Shown: piece after piece, positions 1 to 5,612 of the stretch | How positions within the stretch are numbered: the first letter of the stretch is position 1 | How the letters are laid out: every line of letters begins with the position of its first letter | NCBI GenBank assembly: GCA_000432435.1 | Contig: HF993131.1 | Coordinates: forward strand, 13,355 to 19,013 | Direction of reading: 5' to 3' | Source: Eubacterium sp. CAG:180 | Lineage (GTDB): Bacteria; Bacillota; Clostridia; Oscillospirales; Acutalibacteraceae | DNA: 5,659 nt | Program-made: the position numbers and the translations under genes | The notes under the pieces: generated by a model | Seen by the model: only the letters and a program-made list of their open reading frames with translations | Databases searched by the model: none | What the model was told of the DNA's origin: nothing

Positions 1-48
1 CTGTCTCTTAGAATCTCTCAAAGACTCTCACGATATTTTGAAGCAAAG

Positions 49-91
49 AAAAAATGCCCGAATGCTGCTGTAAAAAGCGGTATTCGGGCAT
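49..91 (-). terminator. Second (distal) intrinsic terminator after tRNA-Gln
   Basis: A perfect 10 bp inverted repeat, ATGCCCGAAT at 54-63 and ATTCGGGCAT at 82-91, extends inward through a G-T pair and about five more pairs to a loop of about six bases, giving a stem of roughly 16 bp. Read on the minus strand it is followed by six T (complement of A49-54). On the plus strand no T-run follows, so it is directional. It lies immediately after the first terminator and acts as a backup for the tRNA transcript. Confidence 0.85.
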
Positions 92-121
92 AAAAAAGCC
101 TCGGAACAATTTGTTCCGAGG
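91..121 (-). terminator. First (proximal) intrinsic terminator after tRNA-Gln
   Basis: The arms CCTCGGAACA (99-108) and TGTTCCGAGG (112-121) form a perfect 10 bp stem with a three-base loop. On the minus strand the stem is followed by C and six T (complement of A92-97). It begins four bases beyond the CCA end of the tRNA, so it should end the tRNA-Gln transcript. The T-run abuts the stem of the second terminator. Confidence 0.9.
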
Positions 122-124
122 TAT

Positions 125-198
125 TGGCTGGGGAATAGGGATTCGAACCCCAACAAACAGAGTCAGAGTCTGTCGTGCTACCGTTACACAATTCCCCA
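125..198 (-). tRNA. tRNA-Gln (anticodon CTG)
   Basis: The minus strand folds into a complete 74-nt cloverleaf. The acceptor is TGGGGAA paired with TTCCCCA, the D arm has a GTGT/GCAC stem, the anticodon stem is ACAGA/TCTGT around loop CTCTGAC, the variable loop is 4 nt, and the T arm carries TTCGAAT. The anticodon CTG (complement of 164-166) reads CAG codons. The U1-A72 first pair and G discriminator are typical of bacterial glutamine tRNAs. The 3' CCA is encoded (discriminator and CCA at 125-128). It is a single tRNA with its own promoter upstream and two terminators downstream, so it is probably transcribed independently of the serine dehydratase gene on the same strand. Confidence 0.95.
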
Positions 199-230
199 AT
201 AGCGACAACTTCTTTTTCGTTGCGAATGAT

Positions 231-259
231 ATTATACTATGAGGCACAGACAAAGTCAA
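231..259 (-). promoter_or_regulatory. Sigma-A promoter of tRNA-Gln
   Basis: On the minus strand there is TTGACT (complement of 254-259), a 17-base spacer, and a perfect TATAAT (complement of 231-236). An A/T-rich stretch lies just upstream of the -35 box. Transcription should start near 224, about 25 bases before the mature tRNA 5' end, leaving a short leader for RNase P to remove. The near-consensus match fits a stable RNA gene. Confidence 0.9.
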
Positions 260-431
260 CATTTTTTTACGGTAATTTTAAAAAATCCAAATTGTCTAAA
301 TTGCAAGATTAAATATGACAACGGCAGCCGTGAAATCCAAGAGGGAAACGGCAGGCTTAATCAATCTTGGTACTGCTGTGCCGCGCCGAAACAATATTAA
401 GTACATGCAACCGCCGCATCATAAAATACCG
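260..431. other. Spacer between serine dehydratase stop and tRNA promoter, no gene seen
   Basis: I find no convincing coding region here. The minus strand carries a loose, interrupted stem-loop. Its outer arms are GATTAA/TTAATC (357-362 with 307-312) and its inner arms GCCGT/ACGGC (348-352 with 327-331), around a 16-base loop, but no T-run follows directly. The nearest T-run (complement of about 281-286) lies about 20 bases beyond. No canonical terminator for the serine dehydratase transcript was found, so reading through into the tRNA is possible. Short direct repeats are also present (AAATTG twice near 290-303, ACGGCAG twice near 321-354). Confidence 0.5.
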
Positions 432-1886
432 TTAATCGCACTTTATGTTGGGATGATAAAGCTTAGCCATACCGCCGGTGCTTGTTTCGCGGTACTTAGC
501 GGAGAGGTCTCTGCCTGTTTCATACATTGTTTCTATTATGAGGTCAAGCGAGATCTTTCGCGTTGCGGTAAGGAAATTGGCAAGGTTAATGGCATTTATG
601 GAACGCATTGCGGCTACGGCATTCCGCTCTATACACGGAATTTGCACGAGGCCGTATATCGGGTCGCACGTAAGTCCCAAATGATGCTCTATGGCGTTTT
701 CGGCGGCATACTCTATCTGCTCAAGGCTCATTCCGAAAAGCTCGCCGAGAGCCGCTGCGGTCATGGCACACGCCGTTCCGATTTCCGCCTGACAGCCGCA
801 CTCTGCACCGCTTATCGATGCATTTGTTTTTACCAAAAGCCCGATAATCGCCGCCGTAGCGAGTGCTTGTTCTATTTCTCTGTCGCTGTATCCCCTCTTT
901 TTTTGGAAATACAGCATTACGGCAGGCAAGACTCCGCTTGCACCGCACGTGGGCGCGGTAACTATGCGTCCGCCCGCGGCATTCTGTTCACCCACAGCGT
1001 AAGCATACGCGCAAACAATGCGGTTTTCACGAGTTTCGGGAGATTCGTCAATATGGTTCTGCCTGAATAAAAATCCCGCTTTTCTCGACACGCCGAGTCC
1101 TCCCGGCAAAATTCCCTCTGTATTTAGTCCATCTTTTATGCAATCACGCATACAATCCCAGACTTCGCCGAGAAAATCCCATATATCGCTCCCCTCTGTC
1201 TTTTCGACATACTCCCATATACGTATATCGTTTTTGCGGCAATGCTCCGCAATATCCTTAAATGTGCTGAATTCGTATATCGGCTTGCTCTCAGCCATTT
1301 TCATACCCTTGATTGTGACTTCGCCGCCACCTATGCTGCAAGCGAGCATACTGTCGCAAAGCTTATCATCCTTATAGGCAAAAAGCTCCATAGTATTCGG
1401 ATGCGGAAGGTCGGTTTTTGCAAAATCAAATTCAACGGTTGTGTCAATCGGAGACAATGTTTCCTTGACTATGCGGTCGGTGCCGTGACCTCTGCCTGTT
1501 AAGGCAAGAGAGCCGTATAATATCACCTTGAATTTATCGACATCAGGGTTTTTCTTCTTAAAAATACGGCAGATTTTTTCCGGTCCCATAGTATGCGAGC
1601 TTGAGGGTCCTCTGCCTATTTTATACATCTGCCTAATTGACTGAAGCCCATTTGACAGCTCTTTTTCGGCTTTTTGTGTACCCGAACCGAATGCAAAATC
1701 ATCAAGTGACAGATGGAATGCGCTGCAAAGATTGCATATTGCATCAAACGATGGGGATGTCTCACCCTTTTCCCAACTTGAGAGGGTATTCACGCTGACG
1801 CCGAGAATATCAGCCAAAGCGGTTTTGGTTATGCCATGCTGCTTCTGCAGGGTCGCTATTTTTTTACCGAAAGAATGATTTTCCAT
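432..1886 (-). CDS. sdaA: XRE-type helix-turn-helix fused to single-chain iron-sulfur L-serine dehydratase
   Basis: This 484-residue protein should deaminate L-serine to pyruvate and ammonia in the cytoplasm using a 4Fe-4S cluster. Residues about 7-61 form an XRE/Cro helix-turn-helix (core ALADILGVSVNTLSSWEKGE), followed by a linker of about 20 residues. The SDH beta domain starts near 82 with YKIGRGPSSSHTMGP and YGSLALTGRGHGTD. The alpha domain runs from about 230 to 480 with NTEGILPGG, TAPTCGASG, NASISGAECGCQAE and CDPIYGLVQIPCIERNA. C365, C407 and C418 match the three cluster cysteines of the family. Residues ETMYETGRD and a penultimate C483 close the chain. Without the HTH the enzyme is about 410 residues, shorter than the usual 455 or so. 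No ACT domain is seen. The ATG is preceded by GGGGTG (1892-1897) with 5-base spacing, and the upstream membrane gene ends 17 bases earlier, so they form an operon. The domain calls are firm; any regulatory role is inference. Confidence 0.93.
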   Translation of the reverse strand: MENHSFGKKIATLQKQHGITKTALADILGVSVNTLSSWEKGETSPSFDAICNLCSAFHLSLDDFAFGSGTQKAEKELSNGLQSIRQMYKIGRGPSSSHTMGPEKICRIFKKKNPDVDKFKVILYGSLALTGRGHGTDRIVKETLSPIDTTVEFDFAKTDLPHPNTMELFAYKDDKLCDSMLACSIGGGEVTIKGMKMAESKPIYEFSTFKDIAEHCRKNDIRIWEYVEKTEGSDIWDFLGEVWDCMRDCIKDGLNTEGILPGGLGVSRKAGFLFRQNHIDESPETRENRIVCAYAYAVGEQNAAGGRIVTAPTCGASGVLPAVMLYFQKKRGYSDREIEQALATAAIIGLLVKTNASISGAECGCQAEIGTACAMTAAALGELFGMSLEQIEYAAENAIEHHLGLTCDPIYGLVQIPCIERNAVAAMRSINAINLANFLTATRKISLDLIIETMYETGRDLSAKYRETSTGGMAKLYHPNIKCD

Positions 1887-1903
1887 TTTAACACCCCGAA
1901 CCT

Positions 1904-3415
1904 TTAACTCAATATTGAAAAATTGCTGTACCGCTCGTTTTCGAACACAGTAAGGAAACCTACAAATGCCGAAACGTACAGAATAAGAGTAAATATAATG
2001 TAAGCCGTGAATTTAAGAGCCTTTTGATTATCCGGCACAGCCGAATAGAGATTTATAATTATAAGGGTTCCGAAAAGCACGGCAATAAACGCAATATCGG
2101 CGAGATACCGTATATTGACGCCTCCCAAGCACATATCGAGAAAAGCCACCGCAACAGGCATTATCACGCCGAGCAAAAACGTTGCTCTTTTCCAATTCTC
2201 CGTTTTTTTCGTAAGAACACACGGGAATCCGAAAAGGCCGAGTGAAGCGGGTAAATTAAATATACCCATAGTTCTTGTCAAATAGATATATCCTTTATAG
2301 CCGCCTTTGTACGCACTCGCGCTGAGGTGAAAAAACGGAAATTCGGTTTTAAAGTCCGGTAATTGCAGGAAGTAATGATAAATCGCAGGCAAAAACAGAA
2401 CCGGGGTCACAGCATATTTTGAAACGTCGGCAACGGTCAGCTGATATGCAGAGCCGAAGTCGAACACCGACGAAAAGCGCGCGTAATTGTACCACATCTG
2501 AAATGCCGCTCCGGCAAAAACCGGTAACGCAAAAGACAAAACGGATAACAGCTTCACTTTCGTTTTTATATCCTTACGGCAAAGGACATTTAAATAAAGC
2601 GGCACCATAACAACAGACATAAGTGCCATATTGGGTCTTGACATAACCGTAAGAACCAACGAAATACCCGCAAAAAAGAAATCGGCACATTTTGCCGCCG
2701 TCTTTTTCTTCTCGTAAGCAGCAAGTGAGAACATCATAAACAGAGATAAAAAGCAAACTCCGCTAATCACAGCCGTATAATACATATCGGCACTTGTTAA
2801 AAGCATAAACAAAAGGCTTCCCGACTCTACCGCGGCAAATCCGAAAAATACAAGAGCTTTATTCGGTTTTTCGCAAAATATTCCGACTGCTTTTAAATAC
2901 GTAAGCGCGACAGCAGTTACAGCCACCGTAAACATTATAAAGCATACCGTCGCCGCCGACGGCACCTTTCCTGTTATAAAGTAATACGGGTAATAAACCG
3001 TTATAATGGGTGTTATTCCGAAATAAGAATAATATTTACCGTCGTACAGTGCTCTGTCCCACAGGAAGCGTATACCCGTTCTGCTCGCTCGGTCATATGG
3101 GTTTGAAAGAGCCAATAGTTCCTTTGCCGGTTCAATATCAATAGATAGCCGATGCTTTAAAAAGGCGTCGAACTGCTGCTCATAAGCATTTTTATTGTAG
3201 AGCGTTTCAAACGGATACGTCGCCGCGGGCTTGAAAATACCGGCATATATGAAAACTCCGAATAAAATACACAACAGCCAAAGAAAAACAAAGGCGATGT
3301 TTGTACTCTTTTTGTTTCGGCCAAGTACACACGTGTGAAGACGCGCCTTGCCGCTGAAAAAATAAAACAGCACAAAGCTTAATACCTCTACCGTGACAAA
3401 TCCAGAAAAGCTCAT
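1904..3415 (-). CDS. Polytopic membrane protein, GT-C glycosyltransferase-like
   Basis: The protein has 503 residues from the ATG at 3415. By eye there are about 11-13 hydrophobic segments, the clearest near residues 40-60, 154-176, 186-207, 214-232, 244-278, 289-309, 384-402, 411-430, 436-456 and 467-490. A long polar loop (about 61-150) follows the first strong segment and holds NPYDRASR and LWDRALYDGKYYSYFG. The segment TVMSRPN and the stretch YNYARFSSVFDFGSAYQLT also occur in large uncharacterised membrane proteins related to GT39/PMT-like GT-C transferases, which use lipid-linked sugars outside the membrane. That likeness is from memory, and no catalytic residue can be named. A GTG four codons upstream (3427) is open, but it lies inside the ribosome binding site GGGAGTG (3425-3431), which is 9 bases from the ATG. 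It is the first gene of the operon with the HTH-serine dehydratase. Confidence 0.75.
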   Translation of the reverse strand: MSFSGFVTVEVLSFVLFYFFSGKARLHTCVLGRNKKSTNIAFVFLWLLCILFGVFIYAGIFKPAATYPFETLYNKNAYEQQFDAFLKHRLSIDIEPAKELLALSNPYDRASRTGIRFLWDRALYDGKYYSYFGITPIITVYYPYYFITGKVPSAATVCFIMFTVAVTAVALTYLKAVGIFCEKPNKALVFFGFAAVESGSLLFMLLTSADMYYTAVISGVCFLSLFMMFSLAAYEKKKTAAKCADFFFAGISLVLTVMSRPNMALMSVVMVPLYLNVLCRKDIKTKVKLLSVLSFALPVFAGAAFQMWYNYARFSSVFDFGSAYQLTVADVSKYAVTPVLFLPAIYHYFLQLPDFKTEFPFFHLSASAYKGGYKGYIYLTRTMGIFNLPASLGLFGFPCVLTKKTENWKRATFLLGVIMPVAVAFLDMCLGGVNIRYLADIAFIAVLFGTLIIINLYSAVPDNQKALKFTAYIIFTLILYVSAFVGFLTVFENERYSNFSILS

Positions 3416-3424
3416 TTGGCTATG

Positions 3425-3431
3425 CACTCCC
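3425..3431 (-). promoter_or_regulatory. Ribosome binding site that decides the start of the membrane protein gene
   Basis: GGGAGTG on the minus strand lies 9 bases before the ATG at 3415. The alternative GTG start (3425-3427) is part of this element and would leave it no spacer, so the ATG is preferred. Confidence 0.65.
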
Positions 3432-3461
3432 GTTTTCGCTCATACTTTCTCAAAAATCCTA

Positions 3462-3481
3462 TCGCTATTGTAACATATCGA
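3462..3481 (-). promoter_or_regulatory. Extended -10 promoter of the membrane protein/serine dehydratase operon, within an imperfect palindrome
   Basis: The minus strand reads TGTTACAAT (complement of 3467-3475), an extended -10 element with the TG one base before TACAAT. No good -35 box stands 16-18 bases upstream, where the sequence is T-rich. The predicted start near 3460 leaves a leader of about 45 bases to the ATG at 3415. The -10 box lies in an imperfect inverted repeat, TCGCTAT (3462-3468) and ATATCGA (3475-3481), 6 of 7 positions matching, spacer 6. This is a possible operator; the protein that would bind is not known. Confidence 0.55.
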
Positions 3482-3529
3482 GGCGAAAAATAAAACAGTA
3501 AAAAAGCTTTAAGTGCGGACAATATTTAA

Positions 3530-3558
3530 TTGCACAAGATAAGCTGTTATGATACAAT
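3530..3558 (+). promoter_or_regulatory. Sigma-A promoter of the pncB-ppa operon
   Basis: TTGCAC (3530-3535), a 17-base spacer and TACAAT (3553-3558), with TG at 3550-3551 making the -10 extended as well. The start is expected near 3565, so the leader is only about 20 bases and leaves no room for a riboswitch. The sequence ACAATATTTA occurs twice, at 3519-3528 just upstream of the -35 box and at 3554-3563 across the -10 box, 35 bases apart, and could serve a regulator. Confidence 0.8.
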
Positions 3559-3573
3559 ATTTATAACTTATAT

Positions 3574-3581
3574 GAGAGGTG
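3574..3581 (+). promoter_or_regulatory. Ribosome binding site that selects a TTG start for pncB
   Basis: GAGAGGTG is a near-perfect Shine-Dalgarno sequence ending 6 bases before TTG at 3588-3590. The in-frame GTG at 3579-3581 is part of this element and cannot be the start. No in-frame ATG lies near. Confidence 0.8.
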
Positions 3582-3587
3582 ATTATT

Positions 3588-5042
3588 TTGGAAGATTATA
3601 TAAAGGCTTCCGATCTTGCTCTGCTGACCGAGGGCTATGAGCTTACCATGGCAGACGGGTTTATGGGCGCGGGTATGAAAGATACCGTAGCATATTTTGA
3701 TTTATTCTTCAGGCGCGTTCCCGATAACGGCGGTTTTGCCATCGCGGCAGGCCTATCAAAGGTTATCGATTATCTTGAACATCTGCATTTTCGCGAGGAA
3801 GATATAAAATACCTCAAATCAAAGGGCATCTCCGACGAGCTTGCAAGCTATCTCAAAGATTTCAAATTCACCTGTGACGTATGGGCAATACCCGAGGGCA
3901 CTCCGATTTTTCCGAACGAGCCTATCATAAAGGTAAGAGGCCCGATAATAGAGGCTCAGCTTATTGAAACAATGCTCTTGCTCTCAATAAATCAGCAAAG
4001 TCTTATAGCCACAAAGGCAAACAGGCTTGTAAGAGCGGCGCACGGAACAGCGGTCGCGGAATTCGGTACAAGGCGCGCTCAGGGCGTTGACGAAGCGGTT
4101 TACGGTGCAAGAGCCGCTTACATCGGCGGCTGTGTCGCAACCTCAGGCGTAATACCCGAAAAGGAATTCGGCATACCGTCGGTCAATACAATGATACACT
4201 CATGGGTACAGCTTTTTGACAGCGAATATGACGCATTCTGCGAATATGCGAGACGTCACCCCGACGACTGTACTCTTGTGGTTGACACATATGACACCAT
4301 CCGCTCCGGTATTCCAAATGCAATAAAGGCCTTTGACGATGTTTTGGCTCCGCTCGGCAAACGGCCGAAGAGCGTAAGAATAGATTCTGGCGACATCACA
4401 TATCTTTCAAAGAGAGTCAGAAAAATGCTCGACGTTGCAGGATATCCGGACTGCGACATCATGGCGTCAAATTCGCTTGACGAGCACCTCATAAGCGATA
4501 TGGTATCGCAGGGTGCAAAGGTGGACTGCTTTATAGTCGGCGAAAGACTTATAACCTCGGCTTCTTCTCCCCTTTTCGGCGGCGTTTACAAGCTTTCCGC
4601 GATAGAAAAGGACGGCAAAACGGTGCCGAAAATAAATCTTTCGGAAAACGTCAGAAAAATTACCATTCCGTCATCAAAACAGGTATACAGGCTTATAGAC
4701 AAGGATTCAGGCAAAGCGATAGCGGACGTACTTACTCTTGATGACGAAATAATCGACGAAACAAAGCCGTATGTACTCTTTGACCCGGATTTCACCTGGA
4801 AGAGAAAAGAAATAGAAAACTTTGTAACGAGAAAGCTTCTCGTACCGATATTTAAGGGCGGCAAAAAGGTCTACGAGGAACCATCGCTCAAAGAAATACG
4901 CGATTACTGCCTGAGACAGACAGACACGCTTTGGGACGAAGTAAAGCGTTTTGAAAATCCTCACAAATACTATGTCGATCTCTCAAAAAATCTTTGGGCG
5001 GAAAGAAACGGTCTTATAGAGAAATTTAAGGGCATTAAATAA
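3588..5042 (+). CDS. pncB: Nicotinate phosphoribosyltransferase
   Basis: This 484-residue cytoplasmic enzyme should join nicotinate and PRPP, with ATP hydrolysis, to give nicotinate mononucleotide and pyrophosphate: the entry step of NAD salvage (Preiss-Handler route). The N-terminus shows LLTEGYELTMADGF and DLFFRRVPDNGGFAIAAGL. Next come EFGTRRAQG (158-166), GCVATSG, and SVNTMIHSWVQLF with H204, matching the family's autophosphorylated histidine. The phosphoribosyl-binding barrel follows with VVDTYDTIRSG, VRIDSGD (263-269), MASNSLDE and FIVGERLITS. The length is normal for the family, and the roughly 150-residue C-terminal part is intact. The start is TTG at 3588, chosen because GAGAGGTG stands 6 bases before it. 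It is first in an operon with ppa, 18 bases downstream, and divergent from the serine dehydratase operon. The only close alternative is nicotinamide phosphoribosyltransferase, which is less likely given the close match to NAPRTase motifs. Confidence 0.96.
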   Translation: MEDYIKASDLALLTEGYELTMADGFMGAGMKDTVAYFDLFFRRVPDNGGFAIAAGLSKVIDYLEHLHFREEDIKYLKSKGISDELASYLKDFKFTCDVWAIPEGTPIFPNEPIIKVRGPIIEAQLIETMLLLSINQQSLIATKANRLVRAAHGTAVAEFGTRRAQGVDEAVYGARAAYIGGCVATSGVIPEKEFGIPSVNTMIHSWVQLFDSEYDAFCEYARRHPDDCTLVVDTYDTIRSGIPNAIKAFDDVLAPLGKRPKSVRIDSGDITYLSKRVRKMLDVAGYPDCDIMASNSLDEHLISDMVSQGAKVDCFIVGERLITSASSPLFGGVYKLSAIEKDGKTVPKINLSENVRKITIPSSKQVYRLIDKDSGKAIADVLTLDDEIIDETKPYVLFDPDFTWKRKEIENFVTRKLLVPIFKGGKKVYEEPSLKEIRDYCLRQTDTLWDEVKRFENPHKYYVDLSKNLWAERNGLIEKFKGIK

Positions 5043-5060
5043 TTTAACGGAGGGTTCACT

Positions 5061-5591
5061 ATGAATATATGGCATGACATAAGCCCGGACAGAATAACAA
5101 AAACCTCGTTTGACGCGGTTATAGAAATCAGCAAGGGCAGCAAAATGAAGTATGAGCTTGATAAAGAAACCGGTCTTTTGCGGCTTGACAGGGTTTTGTA
5201 TACATCTACCCACTACCCTGCCAACTACGGGTTTATTCCGAGAACATACGCAAAGGACAACGACCCTCTTGACGTGCTTGTTCTCTGCTCTGAGCAGATA
5301 GAGCCGATGGCCCTCGTCAAATGTTATCCGATAGGCGTTATAACCATGCTTGACAACGGTTTTCCGGACGATAAAATCATTTCGATTCCGTTTGATGACC
5401 CGATGTATAACTCATACACCGACATAACTCAGCTTCCTGCCCACATTTCCGATGAAATGAAGCACTTTTTCTCAGTTTATAAAACACTCGAAAACAAAAA
5501 GACGGTTATTGACGAGACAAAAGGCGCTTTTGCAGCGGCTGATATTGTCGAGGATTCAATAAAGCGCTATACACAGGTATTTGAAAAGTAG
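5061..5591 (+). CDS. ppa: Inorganic pyrophosphatase, family I
   Basis: This 176-residue soluble enzyme hydrolyses pyrophosphate to two phosphates, normally as a hexamer with Mg2+. All active-site positions known from the E. coli enzyme are present: E22, K30, E32, R44, Y52, Y56, D66, D68, D71, D98, D103, K105, Y140 and K141. The signature DNDPLDVLV (66-74) and HYPANYGFIPRT are clear. The length equals the bacterial family norm, so it is full length. The ATG is preceded by CGGAGGG (5048-5054) with a 6-base spacer. It follows pncB by 18 bases, and pncB generates pyrophosphate, so the pair makes sense as one unit. Many clostridia use family II (CBS/DHH) pyrophosphatases or membrane pyrophosphatases instead; this is clearly family I. 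Confidence 0.97.
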   Translation: MNIWHDISPDRITKTSFDAVIEISKGSKMKYELDKETGLLRLDRVLYTSTHYPANYGFIPRTYAKDNDPLDVLVLCSEQIEPMALVKCYPIGVITMLDNGFPDDKIISIPFDDPMYNSYTDITQLPAHISDEMKHFFSVYKTLENKKTVIDETKGAFAAADIVEDSIKRYTQVFEK

Positions 5592-5612
5592 TTTTTGGTG
5601 TGGGGTGAACAA

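Noticed and set aside
8..262. Short open frames on both strands across the tRNA and its terminators
   Set aside because: They run through a complete tRNA, its promoter and two hairpins, so the sequence is explained by RNA features.
307..362. Possible small RNA or terminator hairpin downstream of the serine dehydratase gene
   Set aside because: Outer and inner arms are only 5-6 bp each, interrupted by mismatches, with a 16-base loop and no adjacent T-run or promoter of its own.
315..1070. Long plus-strand open frame of about 250 codons antisense to the serine dehydratase
   Set aside because: It lies almost wholly opposite a gene with unmistakable family motifs, shows no recognisable domain, is rich in scattered Cys/Arg/Tyr as shadows are, and has no ribosome binding site before its ATG.
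3425..3427. GTG at 3427 as the start of the membrane protein
   Set aside because: It overlaps the best ribosome binding site and has none of its own; ATG at 3415 is spaced correctly.
3505..3512. AAAGCTTT palindrome in the divergent intergenic region
   Set aside because: Only 8 bases in an AT-rich stretch and not aligned with either promoter; expected by chance.
3565..3587. A riboswitch or attenuator in front of pncB
   Set aside because: The predicted leader is only about 20 bases, too short for any known NAD-related riboswitch.
3579..3590. GTG at 3579 as the pncB start
   Set aside because: The GTG is the end of the Shine-Dalgarno sequence GAGAGGTG; TTG at 3588 has correct 6-base spacing.
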